DNA of 64,000 nucleotides from Neoechinorhynchus agilis. Taxonomy: Eukaryota > Acanthocephala. The translations under genes and the position numbers were made by a program. Under the pieces are notes generated by a model, which saw nothing but the letters and a program-made list of their open reading frames with translations, made no database searches and had not been told where the DNA came from. Location of the stretch: assembly GCA_051530055.1 (NCBI GenBank), contig CM121343.1, positions 3,906,001-3,970,000 of the forward strand, given 5' to 3'. Of the stretch, positions 1 to 11,210 are shown piece after piece. The stretch's first letter is position 1; every line of letters starts with the position of its first letter.

Positions 1-1633
1 CTGTCACTTGACGTGCCTTCTTCAATATATAAACGAATCAAAATGTTGTTGTTGGATGGCCAAGGTACACACCCGTGTAGGAATTTGAAACGAAAGCAAG
101 ACTGAAATCTCCATAAGGTCTAGAATTTCCTGACCATTAAAGAAACCTTACAGGATATATCTCCGTTTAATTACTTCGCGCCATCTCACGGCCAACGCCC
201 GTTGGTTTGCCATACATCATCCTGATTTCATTACACCTAGCGAGATAATGCCTATTATGCACCATAGGCAATGCTGGCAGCATAGCGGAAGAGGAAGTCT
301 GACTATTTGTGGCTCGTCGAATTCACCTGGCCAGGGAAAGATTCATCAATATCTGCATTTTGACAATCTTAGCTTGTGACAGCAATTTGTAAATAATCGA
401 CAGAGTAAAGAACACGATAAGTTTTACTATACTGCGAACACAATTGGCTTAATCGTACGCTCAATGTAGAAATATACAAGAGCCGGCATTAGACCAATCA
501 GCACGCTAGCTCACCTGTTGAAGATATGAGCAAATAAGATCAAAAGATGATTCCGCAATAATTATGATATTTATTAAGATACCGAGAACGCATAAAAAAT
601 TGTGCTGTAAATAGTTAAACTTGGACGATTGCCGGCAACCCTATATATTTGAATTTTAATTTTTTAGACGAATTGAAACGAGTTATCGCAGTGAGTATTT
701 TAATTTTATTAGGCTTTTCTTAAAATTTTGAACTTTTTGTCTTTAAAATTTTGAGAACTAAAATTTAACCGATAAAAAATTTTATGGGCTTCATAATAAA
801 CGTTATTCTTTTTCTTAATGCGATCTCGATTTTAGGGATTAAGTGAGATCAGATAAAGTTTATTATGCAACTTTCATTCAGAAAATTTAGAATTTATTAA
901 TCTATTACTGCCGATACTTTAAGTCCTTACTAATAGAACATTCTAAATCGACGCGATACAAGTTTGAAAAGTCTGCAAATAAATCGCGCATTTCACCTTG
1001 AATTTAAAATCGTAAATTCGCTTTTATGCAGTGTTTCTACATTAATAATCTATAATATGCTTGTTTTCCTTTTTGATGGACATGAATATGCAAACTTTTT
1101 AAGTGGGAAAAAGTAATCTTCTACTAAATATTGAAATTTTGTGCTGAAATAACAGAATGCTTGTTGAGTTTAAAGGACGTTGTAATTTCCACTGCTCATA
1201 ACCGTTATAAGGTAACAAATTTAATTCTTAAATAAAATCCTAGAGAATTAGACATGTGAAGCTTAGCATTTTTTTTATTCTGTTTTTTTACGGTAAAGAA
1301 TTTTTTCAAAGATCAATGCAGTGATTGATTAACGTGATCTACAGGTAAGTTAGCGATTTAAAGATGAAAAGGGCCGGCTTAGCAGATAAGTCAGTAATGC
1401 TGTTCACCTGAAGAAATTGTGACCAACTGGCGGTAAACATCAAAGCTTCTCGATTGAACGACGATGCACTCGTAGTAGCACATGATACACATTACCGAAC
1501 CAGGTAATTGCTATAATTACAACAATCCGTGGCTAAACCGAAAATCAGTTGTAATTGAGACTATATTAAGTTTCAAAATTTCTAACCTAGCGTCGGATTT
1601 TGCTTTAAAAGTAGAATTGGTGCACAAATACGC
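1..1633. other. AT-rich non-coding DNA
   Basis: No open reading frame or recognisable domain is seen on either strand. The sequence is AT-rich with short A and T runs. Bases 1394-1444 hold a segment that recurs in diverged form at 2699-2750 (see findings). Confidence 0.5.
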
Positions 1634-2400
1634 GATCCAAAAAATTATTTAAAGATTTACCGTGAAAAATTTCTGTGGAATTATGTGGTTAATATACAAA
1701 CGCTGCAATTAAATTTTTTTGCAATTGTCCGATCCAAAAAATTACTTAAAGATTTACAGTGAAAAATTTCTGTGGAATTATGTGGTTAATATACAAACGC
1801 TGCAATTAAATTTTTTTTGCAATTGTCCGATCCAAAAAATTACTTAAAGATTTACCGTGAAAAATTTCTGTGGAATTATGTGGTTAATATACAAACGCTG
1901 CAATTAAATTTTTTTTGCAATTGCCCGATCCAAAAAATTACTTAAAGATTTACCGTGAAAAATTTCTGTGGAATTATGTGGTTAATATACAAACGCTGCA
2001 ATTAAATTTTTTTTGCAATTGTCCGATCCAAAAAATTACTTAAAGATTTACCGTGAAAAATTTCTGTGGAATTATGTGGTTAATATACAAACGCTGCAAT
2101 TAAATTTTTTTTGCAATTGCCCGATCCAAAAAATTACTTAAAGATTTACCGTGAAAAATTTCTGTGGAATTATGTGGTTAATATACAAACGCTGCAATTA
2201 AATTTTTTTTGCAATTGTCCGATCCAAAAAATTACTTAAATATTTACCGTGAAAAATTTCTCCAGAATTATGTGGTTAATATACAAACGCTGTAATTAAA
2301 TTTTTTGCAATTGTCCGATCCAAAAAATTCTTTAAAGATTTACCGTGAAAAATTTCTGCAGAATTATGTGGTAAATAGATAAACGCTGCAAATTATTTGC
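1634..2400. repeat. Tandem array, 98-bp unit, about 8 copies
   Basis: The landmark GATCCAAAAAATTACTTAAA recurs at 1634, 1731, 1829, 1927, 2025, 2123, 2221 and 2317, giving periods of 97, 98, 98, 98, 98, 98 and 96. Internal units are almost identical, differing mostly in T-run length and a GTCCGATCC/GCCCGATCC alternation. The first and last units are more diverged, as expected for an array homogenised by unequal exchange. No coding potential is seen. Confidence 0.95.
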
Positions 2401-4955
2401 CGTGAGGAATTACTTCCACTTGAAATTCTTAGATGCGCGCAAGCAAAGAATTCTTGGTTAATAAGCAATTTAAATGTTAGTATAAGCTCATATGGTTAAT
2501 ACTCAATAGTTAGAGTCCAAAGGCAATGCACTATATCCCACATTGGATTCTCAAGAAATTAATGGAAAAAAAATCTCTAGTTATCTTTAAAATGTGGATA
2601 TTATTCCAACTTTGTGTGAAAAGCTAGTTTACAACAAAATTATAGATTAATACAACGAATAATTTATTAAAGGTGTGACGACTATATATCAAGTAAGCAA
2701 TGCTTCTCACCTGGATAAATTGTGACCAATTGTCGGTAAAGATGAAAGATTCTATATTATACTAGAAATAACTACGATCATCACATGACGTATTCGTTCA
2801 GACCTACCTTAAGGATCACTTTATTATTCATAATAGTTTGGTGGTGATCCTTAAATCGTAAAAACCTTCAAGTTCTAAATTTATATAATTTTAATATATT
2901 TATCGATAGAATTAAAATTTTCTGGTAAACGATAAAAACAGGCAATAGATATGAAACTTCGATCGAGGAGCCACATTATTCTTTTCTCATATTTTTTTGG
3001 AAATAATCCTTAAAAACTCGTACCTGTTGTTTGTTTTTGTTGTTCGCCTTTAAAATTTAACTCTGTGGATAAATATATTAAGATTATATAAATATGATTT
3101 TCCTTACACATAAATTTTTTCCGATATAACCCTCCTAGTCGCGATTTTTTGAGGAGATAATAATGCTGAAAAATTTACGATAGAATGAACAATATTATTT
3201 TACAATAATTGTTATTCTTAAATATTTTCAAGTGCGGCCATGGAATTAAAAAATATATTATGTATTTTGTTAGATGATTAATTATTTTAACAAATGTTTA
3301 ATTAGCATCTAGTCTGTTCCACATGGCTTCGTCGTAAATTCGGTTAGATTGACAAGTAATTAAAAGTAAAGTTGCTCTAAGAGGTAGTAAACGTGCTTGG
3401 AGTGAGTAATCGTAATCACGGTTGGAAACTGCAAAATTCACAATTTTATTGGTCTAACTACTCCGAATCGGTGTGGATAAAACCTCTTAATGTCACTTTA
3501 AAAGCTTGGACCTGGTCGCCCACCGGATTTCCATTTTGATTTTTTAAGTTTTTTCTATTAAAAATACTGTTTTCCTTTCTTGTTAGTATTTTTCTCCTGA
3601 AAAATCTAAGTTTAATGACTCAGTAGTACTTTATATATAAAAAACAGCAAGGGAAATATTCAAACGAACAGGAAAGTTGAACAGTAGAGAAGTTAAGAAA
3701 TTATTGCTGAGCAGGGTACGATAACAAAAAATTGTTTTTTTGGAGTCTAAACGAGGAGAGATAGCGGAATGCTCGTTGTGCTTGACATTGAAAAGAAATG
3801 ATTATACAATGATAATGAGAATATACATGGTATTGGTTTTCGTAGGCAATGTAAATGCATCAAAACCATCAAGCCTGAAATTGTAGATACTGGCCGCTTA
3901 CATAGTCAATGTTCAAACCAGCGCCGTCACAAATCGAATTTAACATATAAAACGATTTTTTAAAGAATTTAAAAATATTATTAAATCGCAGTATCGGACG
4001 TTGTGATAGATGACAAAAAGTGTTACTTAGTTTCACTCTGTTTATTAGGCACGAACCAAATGAAATAATTTAAAATTTCAAGTCTCCTAAGCCCCATATG
4101 GTGCATGACGGAATCAATTAGGACATACGAGAAGATGTCCACTTTATCCATCCTTCGGTTATGCCACTAAATTAGTGATTTAAGAGGACCACAGAAAAAA
4201 AGAGGATTTTGTATTTAAAATTCCAAATAAGTAGCCATGAAATTATTCTCTTCGAAATTTCTGATGCCAAGTGAAAAGGCGAAAACAGAAATCACTAAAT
4301 TTGCAATGGTATACGATTTTTTCACTCATTGTGAAAAAGAGTTATGAAAGGATTAGAGAAATGAATATCAAATTTGTGGATATTCAGAATGAACTCGGAT
4401 TTAAAACAATCGTCGTAACCATCTGCGCTACTTTGTCCAACCCCTCAGATATAGTTGAATCTAATCTCATTGGGCAACATTCGCACGTATTCGGGAACCG
4501 ATTTACGATTGTAATTTTATTATTTGTCAAAAGTGTTTCCTGTATGGACACCATGTTTCTAGTTGCCAATTTGATAAGAGATATTAACTCACACACCACA
4601 TTCACCCTTTAATTGAGGGAAACGATAACTATCCCAAGAAAGGGACTTAGAGACCTGTATCATGAATCTCGCTTTCTAAAGGACTGTAAAACTAAACATA
4701 TAATAACAATATAAAGGATTTTGCTGATCGACAATATAATTTCGGATTTTCAACATACAATAGCCGCAAACATTTCTATTGCAAATAACTCAATTATTGG
4801 ATTCTGTGGTGAACAATGGCCCGAAATGTCTTTTCAGTATCAAAACGGATATTTCCTCCATACAGATTTCATCAACAACTCCCAGTTGCGCAAATAAGAT
4901 CCCAAATTTTATTGGGTCTTGAGTTTATATGTTTTAAATAAACAGGCCAAAAAAT
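2401..4955. other. AT-rich non-coding DNA with one unassigned ORF
   Basis: No gene is recognised. A 113-codon open frame (4271-4612, plus) begins with GTG, resembles no family I know and overlaps an equally long antisense frame, so it is not called as a gene. The second copy of a ~50-bp motif shared with 1394-1444 lies at 2699-2750. Confidence 0.45.
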
Positions 4956-5161
4956 TAGGAGATAATTAAAAACATCGAGGATGCGAAAGATGATGACGAA
5001 TTGAGTGAGGACCAGTGGATCCAGAAATTTTTTTCATAAAATTTCGATCTCAAACGATAATCAGAGTATAAGCATTTTTCCTAATTAACTAGAAGATCTA
5101 GAACTTTCATATGTCATTGGATACTCTTTTGATATTTATAAATGGTTCGTCAACATTTTTA
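4956..5161 (+). repeat. Duplicate of the 3' end of the bHLH gene
   Basis: This segment matches 9700-9906 at roughly 97% identity. It covers the last 26 codons of the bHLH gene (ending ...DQWIQKFFS), its stop and about 120 bp of 3' flank, ending at GTTCGTCAACATTTTTAT. Similarity stops abruptly on both sides. Upstream of the left edge the sequence reads ...AAAAAATTAG, so it could also be used as a splice acceptor; no upstream bHLH exons were found in the first 5 kb. Downstream it runs directly into the MARF1-like sequence, whereas the 9.7-kb copy runs into a LINE. It is best read as a partial segmental duplication, or as the authentic last exon of a gene whose retrocopy lies at 9.4 kb. Confidence 0.85.
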
Positions 5162-7196
5162 TGGAATTTCTTATATTAGTTTAACCCGATCTTCAGGGCT
5201 CAAAGTAGCCAAGGGCGGTCGCAAAGAACCTGGTAATAGACAAACTGCGATTACTAAGGAGTTCATTGGAACTAGGGGTGAGATTTTGAAGATATTAGAG
5301 AACGAAACTCACTGTTTGATACCAGCGTGTACGTTTCTGAACGCCTATCACCGTCGATTTCATAGACAACTACGATTGGCCGACTATGGATGTCGAAAAA
5401 TCATTTAACTATTTCAATCATTGCCCGCGTATTTACAAGTCATAGGATCATTTAATGATCAATACCTTACATTGCCTCATACCGTTCAAATGCAAAGGTT
5501 TCAATTGTCTCTAAGAAAGATATTCAGATCGACAAACAAGGAGTCTATAAATCTTGAAACTTTACTCGATTATTGGACGCTGTTAATCGGGAAGGCTTTT
5601 GATCCATATGATTTCGGCGTTACTTCAATATTTGATTTGCTGTATTGTCTTCGATCATCCAAAGAATTTAAGATAGTCACAACATCAGTGTCTTCTACAA
5701 TCTTTAGATTCGTTAAATCTAAACAATGCCTTAACTTAACCAATGATATTTTGAATATTATGATTGACAAATGTGGACTTCAAATTCGATGTTATGACTT
5801 ACTAAACGAATTAGCCAACAGGCTAGGGAAACGGATAAACTGGTACTGGGAGCTAAACTAGTCAAATTGGTTTCTAGAGGCGGCCGAAACTCGACCAACA
5901 TTTCAGATTTGAAGCATTTGTGGTTTTCGGAAGAGATTGACGCATTAGTCATCAATACCAATGGATTCATTGATTTTTCTGATATGTTGATACACATGAA
6001 GGAGTATGTGAGTGTTCTTGGTAACGGCTATATAGAAATATGCCCTCGTCGAATTCTCTGTATTCTTCTATCAACTATAATTGACCTATTAGATACCCAA
6101 CTCAATTGTCCAGGTCAGATTATGTGATATCGCTTCTTGTCTGGGTGACGAATTAGTCTCAATAAAAATTTCATCATTCAAATCGATTGATACAGTTCTC
6201 ATTTCTGGCACAAAGTGTCTTATGTTCGCCAAGGCAATATTATCAATTTTCTATGAGCGATATGATATGATCAGACTGAACAATTATCCGCCCGGATATT
6301 CTAAACCTACTAGTGAACTTTGCCTAGATGAAATAATGCACATTTATGAACGAAAATTCGGTTTGCCTTTAGACCCAATCAATTATGGATGTTACTCGTA
6401 TCCATCGCTTTTTTCAAGGATGCCTGACATTATCTCATTTCGACATGTTGTTACGAATGGTGGATCGGATCTTACTTTAATTTCGTTATCCCTTGCTTTC
6501 CAGTCTCTTTATTACCATCGGGTCAATTCCGTAAAAGTTGGGAATGCGAGCCAATTGATGAGAAATAAAATAGAGCAATGCTCACCATACAATGTCGATA
6601 GTTCGTTCCGTAAACAATCGAACGTTGAGAACACAAATATAGCTGATACGTCTTTTGGAGCATCAACTCCAAAGCGACCTATGGCACCTTTTTCTTCTAC
6701 TGTTAATCACAGTTCCCTCTGTGAAGTTAGTTCTCTGAGTGGATCGTCTGGGTCGGTAATGTCATTTGATATTTCAATTTCAAAGCCTCAACCAGAAGAT
6801 CAAAGATGCGTTCAACGAAAAATCCTTGGCGAGCGAAACCGAGCAATCATGGAATCTCCTGCTGACTCCAATTATCACAATAATTCCGATGATTTTCATT
6901 TTAAGCAATCGCGCCTTAGTTCGATTTGGAAAGAAGATTTTTCTGGTGATCAACACAAGGATGAGCTCACACGTGGATCCGCTGATTTTGATCGACTTGG
7001 CATTTTGATTGGAGATATTAACATAAATAGTGCTGGAATGAGCACCTTGAACTCTTACGATAACACTCAAGCGTGGCTATCAAGTTTAAGCATTCCAAGC
7101 CAAGCGGAATACGAGTGCAAAATCCGGCATAATAACGATGATGGCTGTCAGTATAGAAACTGCGATAACCTAAGAATGTATCTCAAACATTTGTGA
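5162..7196 (+). pseudogene. MARF1-like LOTUS (OST-HTH) repeat gene, 3' part, disrupted
   Basis: The translation resembles the C-terminal half of MARF1 (limkain-b1), a cytoplasmic RNA-binding protein with a row of LOTUS/OST-HTH domains. The clearest matches are LIPACTFLNAYHRRFHRQL followed by LADYGCRKI, then LPAYLQVIGS, FDPYDFGVTSIFDLL and, late in the gene, YERKFGLPLDPINYGCYSYP. About five or six LOTUS-like repeats can be picked out, followed by a Ser-rich tail as in MARF1. Three breaks are visible: an in-frame TAA at 5409-5411 where homologues have an acidic residue (CRKII*LFQSLP), a one-base shift near 5832 and another between about 6090 and 6120. No intron of plausible size explains them. 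The NYN and RRM parts expected upstream are absent and replaced by the bHLH duplicate. It is either a truncated pseudogene or a gene carrying assembly errors. Confidence 0.7.
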
Positions 7197-7309
7197 GCAT
7201 TCAATGGCGACACCGTTGTTTTTCGTTTTTTGTTTTCAGTTTAAAAAGGCATCTATTGATTAGCTTTTAAGCTTTGTACCTATGCTCCATCCCCTCTAAG
7301 ACTCATTAC

Positions 7310-7833
7310 ACGGCCGAATGGACTCACAGTTTATCGATTTCGGTCTTGGAAGCGCTGGTCTGCGCTCAGTGCCTATTGTACATCCCTCCGGATTCTCAGA
7401 AACCTCAAGAAGGCGGAACTCAACGCATCCTCGTTTTATAGATATATTTTATTTTTTCCATACACGGCCGAATGGACTCACAGTTCATCGATTTCGGTCT
7501 GGGAAGCGCTGGTCTGCGCTCAGTGCCTATTGTATATCCCTCCGGACCCTCAGAAACCTCAAGAAGGCGGAACTCAACGCATCCTCGTTTTATAGATATA
7601 TTTTATTTTTTCCATACACGGCCGAATGGACTCACAGTTCATCGATTTCGGTCTGGGAAGCGCTGGTCTGCGCTCAGTGCCTATTGTATATCCCTCCGGA
7701 CCCTCAGAAACCTCAAGAAGGCGGAACTCAACGCATCCTCGTTTTATAGATATATTTTATTTTTTCCATACACGGCCGAATGGACTCACAGTTCATCGAT
7801 TTCGGTCTGGGAAGCGCTGGTCTGCGCTCAGTG
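7310..7833 (-). repeat. Tandem 154-bp units made from the SINE 3' region
   Basis: The landmark CGGCCGAATGGACTCACAGT recurs at about 7312, 7466, 7620 and 7774, an exact 154-bp period. The unit corresponds to the segment that follows the body of the SINE at 54.17-54.24 kb (GAGCGCAGACCAGCGCTTCC). Units two to four are nearly identical; the first has several substitutions. Because 154 is not a multiple of three, each unit shifts the frame, which produces staggered overlapping ORFs starting 154 bp apart that do not represent genes. Confidence 0.9.
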
Positions 7834-8783
7834 CCCCAAGGCCGTACGGTTATAAGTTTGTACATATCTCCGGATCCTCAGATACCTCCCGGGAGGCGGG
7901 ACTCATCAGTGATCTTCCTACTTGCGGTCGAGAAAATCGGCTTACAGTCCAACAAACATTTTTAAGTCTGGCAAGCCGGTATGCATCATTAAATTTTGTT
8001 ATCCCTCCGGCTTATTTTTTGCATAAAGCCAAACCAATTACACCAGAGAATTGATCAACCACTAGTCTTGATGCACGTTAAGAGTTTGTACATTCCTCCG
8101 GATCCTCAGATACCTCCAGGAGGCGGGACTCATCAGTGAGCTTCCTCCCTTCAGCGGTATTTTTATTTGACCACCTCGGCCGAATGAACTCACCAGTTAA
8201 TCGGCTCAGGCCTCCCACATGCTCTATGCACGTTAAGAGTTTTACATCTCCGGATCCTCAGATACCTCCGGAGGCGGGACTCATCAGTGAGTTTCCTCCT
8301 TGCGGCCATGACCACCTCGAACTGAAGTCAAACACGCTCAGGGTGAGCGCGGTGTTCTATTTTTTAGTTTTTACTGGCAAGCCGGTATTGTTATCATCAT
8401 TAAATTTTTTAGTTTATCCCTTTGTCCGGCTTATTTTTTAGGCATAAAGCCAAACCAATTACACCAAAGAATTGATACAACCACATTGTCTCTGATGCAC
8501 TGTTAAGAGTTTGTACATCTCTCCGGATCCTCAGATACCTCCGGGAGGCGGGACTCATCAGTGAGTTTCCTCCCTTAAGCGGTATTTCGTCCCCTTTGGT
8601 TGTGCGTCATTGGTGGTAACGGATTCGGACCACTTGACCCCTAATCGGGATCACGGGCATTAGTCCACTTGACCACCTCGGCACAACTACGAAATGTCAA
8701 ACTCAGCCAGTTAATCGGCTCAGGGTGAGCGCGGTGTTCTATTTTTTAGTTTTTACTGGCAAGCCGGTATTGTTATCATCATT

Positions 8784-8976
8784 AAATTTTTTAGTTTATC
8801 CCTTTGTCCGGCTTATTTTTTAGGCATAAAGCCAAATCAATTACACCAAAGAATTGATACAACCACATAGTCTCTGATGCACCGTTAAGAGTTTGTACAT
8901 TCCTCCGGATCCTCAGATCCCTCCAGGGGTTTGGCTTTATGCCTAAAAAATAAGCCGGACAAAGGGATAAACTAAA
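8784..8976. repeat. Inverted repeat within the SINE cluster
   Basis: TTAGTTTATCCCTTTGTCCG and the following CTTATTTTTTAGGCATAAAG (8787-8836) reappear inverted at 8929-8976. The arms are about 48 bp and the spacer is about 90 bp. A partial copy of the spacer segment at 8400-8510 has no inverted partner, so the palindrome arose by head-to-head joining of two copies. Confidence 0.85.
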
Positions 8977-9383
8977 GTTTAATGAATCAACAAATGATAT
9001 CATTTTAGTTTGAGAGATTCTTCCGGATTAATTAAGTATAAGCTTAGTTTGTCCCTCAGCAGCGGTTCCATCACTTTCAGGTGATGATTGGTCGTCTCCT
9101 GAACGTCGCGTTGAAGGTATGCACCGATTAATGTTCGCGAGTAGGAATGCTGGAGTGGAGATTTACGGATGCTCGAGGTAATTAGTAGTCACTTTGAGTT
9201 TAGAATAATTGTTCAGTTGTTTAGATCGAATGACGTAGTTTAGACTTGTTATAAAAGCGGCAAGGAAACGGAAGTCAATATTAAATACGGTTAATTGCGC
9301 AGTTATTGATTGGAATTTAGCCAGTTGGAATCTTAAAAATCTGATACTGAAATTTGTGGATTTTACGTGGTTGCGTCGAATAT

Positions 9384-9782
9384 ATGATCGATCCGTTTGA
9401 TGAAGAGCACTTGAAGGATTCTTGCGATCCTCCCCCGTCCGACTCAACGCATGACGATGTATTGACAGATGAGCAAAAGGCTCGTAAGGAACGGCAACGG
9501 TATTACAATGCTCGTGAGCGCCGTCGGCGACATCATCTTCGTCAAGCGTTCGCAAACCTCCAAGAACCCCTTCAGAATATCAAGGAGAAGGCACCATCCA
9601 GATGCACGATTCTCCGAAAGGCGGTGCAATACATTCGGGCTCTTGAAGAGAGGGAGACGGAGCTTCTTCGTTCCATAAAAACATTAACTGCCGAAAATAA
9701 GGAGATAATTAAAAACATCGAGGATGCGAAAGATGATGACGAATTGAGTGAGGACCAGTGGATCCAGAAATTTTTTTCATAA
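9384..9782 (+). CDS. bHLH transcription factor, Myc/Max-like, intronless
   Basis: A 132-aa basic helix-loop-helix protein. The basic region YYNARERRRRHHLRQAF (about residues 39-55) carries the E-box reading N..RERRRR pattern. Helix 1 (FANLQEPL), a short loop with KAPSR, and helix 2 (CTILRKAVQYIRALEE) follow, then a heptad-like leucine stretch (ETELLRSIKTLTAENKEI) that suggests a short zipper. Loop and helix 2 most resemble the Max/Myc group, which bind CACGTG as dimers; the exact subfamily is not settled. The tail is acidic. The start is the first in-frame ATG; the frame stays open upstream but has no other ATG. The gene has no intron, unlike nearly every other gene here, and its last 26 codons plus 3' flank are duplicated at 4956-5161, so a retrocopy is possible. 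Confidence 0.8.
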   Translation: MIDPFDEEHLKDSCDPPPSDSTHDDVLTDEQKARKERQRYYNARERRRRHHLRQAFANLQEPLQNIKEKAPSRCTILRKAVQYIRALEERETELLRSIKTLTAENKEIIKNIEDAKDDDELSEDQWIQKFFS

Positions 9783-9907
9783 ATTTTCGATCTCATACGA
9801 TAATCAGAGTATAAGCATTTTTCCTAATTAACTAGAAGATCTAGAACTTTCATATGCCATTGGATATTCTTTTGATATTTATAAATGGTTCGTCAACATT
9901 TTTATAT

Positions 9908-10545
9908 GGCCGCGTTGGATCGCCGCGCTGATTCGCTGCAACAGGAAGCTGCTGGAGCGCATATCGCCGGTGGCATGTTTTAGCATCTTTCCCAGTCGAG
10001 AAAAGAAATAATCGGCTTCTTTTCCGAGGCATCCCAGTGTTTCCACCGCAATCGGGATGAATCGAGCGAGGAGTACTTCTGCCGCTTCTTTTCCTCGCTG
10101 AGGCTCGCGACTGCTCCCGCTTTTGAGGCGGCATCCCGTAAATGGAATGCTGCGAGCGTGTTGGGGCAGGTAAAATCCCAAACCAGTAATTTCCCGGAGC
10201 ACCATGGAAGGAGAGTTGCTCCATCAGGGCGTTTCCCGTCGTTCCGGGAGAGTCCAACTGGTTCGAGTCGAGCGGGAAAACCGGCCGTTGAGAGGGCTTC
10301 CTTTGAGTGCCGTGCGTGGCGAGCATTCGAACGCTTGCAGTCAAGGCCGTGAGTTCCCGACCTATTCACTGTCCCACCGCACCGACATGTATATGAGCCT
10401 GAGAATTGGATGCTCAACCGAAGTGCCACAGCGACGGTGATGGCTTGGTCATTAGGCCTCGTGCCAACAGCCGTGATCTGGAAAGCCTTCAAGAAGTCGC
10501 TGGAGTGTGGAGCTGAGACTGCCAGGAGACGAGCTCTTTCGGTGG
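9908..10545 (-). mobile_element. LINE fragment: restriction-like endonuclease domain (R2/NeSL/CRE-type)
   Basis: On the minus strand, 10545 to 9980 encodes the C-terminal domain of an early-branching non-LTR retrotransposon. The CCHC finger is CRCGGTVNRSGTHGLDC. It is followed by RKDGKRPD-like RNDGKRPDGATLLPW, then LVWDFTC (the PD...D catalytic pair) and EEKKRQKYSSL (the downstream lysine motif). These match the R2-type endonuclease that nicks the target DNA. The ORF stays open for about 200 codons, but RT and N-terminal parts are missing. The right edge abuts a TGTCCGTTCG-rich stretch. The left edge falls exactly where the bHLH duplication ends. The same family supplies the RT at 62.3-64 kb and the fragment at 15.1 kb. 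Confidence 0.8.
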
Positions 10546-10800
10546 GACGGTTCGTTCGGGTGAGGATGTGTCCGTTCGTTTGAGATGTCCGTTCGTTCAT
10601 CACTTTTGAGACCGAGTATAGTTAAAATGAGTTTCACAAATCGCTTTTTTGTTGCTTTGAAATCCTAAGGAACATATCCACCTTTCGCAAGTAGTTGCAT
10701 TTTCGCTAACAGTGTAAAGCTTACTAACAACCTGAAGAAGTCGGGCGAAACGGACGAAATATTGAGAATAATAAATCAATCCCTATTTTTCTTATCACAA
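10546..10800. other. TGTCCGTTCG-rich stretch and a CTGAAGAAG motif
   Basis: 10550-10600 repeats GTCCGTTCG-type words and is similar, inverted, to about 58750-58810. The motif CTGAAGA (10732-10738), followed by GTCGGGCGAAACGGAC and GAAAT at 10756, matches 22297-22325 (see the hammerhead-like finding). No gene is seen. Confidence 0.5.
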
Positions 10801-10851
10801 ATATTCTTTATAAATATTTGAAGTCTGCCAGAAAACCTAATAATTGAGTTA

Positions 10852-11092
10852 TTTGCGGGATGCGAAGGGCACAATTGATAAAAGGAAAAAATTCAGTCTT
10901 CTGAAAGCAAACGACGCTGTAGAAGGCGTGGTGACAATCGAAATGCTCAAAATGCATTTGCATCGATTATTTGAAGAACCAGAGGGGTGAGTTAACCTCC
11001 TCATTGGCCTTGTTCTAACTGCATTTGTAGATGGTGTATGTTTTGGAGGACCCGGATGAAGGAGTACAACTCCGAACTATTGGTCCAAAATA
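10852..11092 (+). CDS. Unrecognised C-terminal exons (uncertain)
   Basis: An open frame LRDAKGTIDKRKKFSLLKAN continuing DAVEGVVTIEMLKMHLHRLF and EEPEG ends at a good donor (GG|GTGAGT, 10987). A 44-46-bp intron ending GCATTTGTAG follows. The next segment reads MVYVLEDPDEGVQLRTIGPK and stop (11033-11092) in its most protein-like frame, but that frame is one base out of step with the donor, so either the junction or a base is wrong. Codon-like composition and the intron size matching neighbours argue for a real gene end. I do not recognise the family, and upstream exons are not visible because repeats occupy the sequence to the left. Confidence 0.35.
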
Positions 11093-11210
11093 AATATTTC
11101 GTGTTAATCGCGTAAAGTGATGAAAAAACGACATTCGAAAAAACATGGCAAGAAAACCTTCTAACCATTAAAATACCAGTTCAAATGATTTAATAGAATA
11201 AACGAGTCCA

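Larger units (their letters stand above)
7300..8985 (-). mobile_element. Cluster of tRNA-derived SINE pieces
   Basis: At least four pieces of one SINE family lie in minus orientation. Read on the minus strand near 8570-8700 there is a tRNA-like head: box A-like GAGGTGGTCAAGTGGACTAA and box B-like GGTCCGAATCCGTTACC. It is followed by the family body CTGATGAGTCCCGCCTCC and TGAGGATCCGGAG. The same body recurs at about 7880, 8125, 8275 and 8545. Between copies lies another repeated segment containing GTCCGGCTTATTTTTTAGG. The same family occurs whole at 53.97-54.24 kb (plus) and at 48.9 kb (minus). Open frames across this region are repeat artefacts. Confidence 0.8.

Noticed and set aside
4271-4612. 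Plus-strand 113-codon ORF
   Set aside because: Non-ATG start, no recognisable motif, and a similar-length antisense frame; likely chance.
7318-8054. Four overlapping 60-143-codon ORFs
   Set aside because: Their starts are spaced exactly 154 bp and they come from tandem SINE units; each unit shifts frame.
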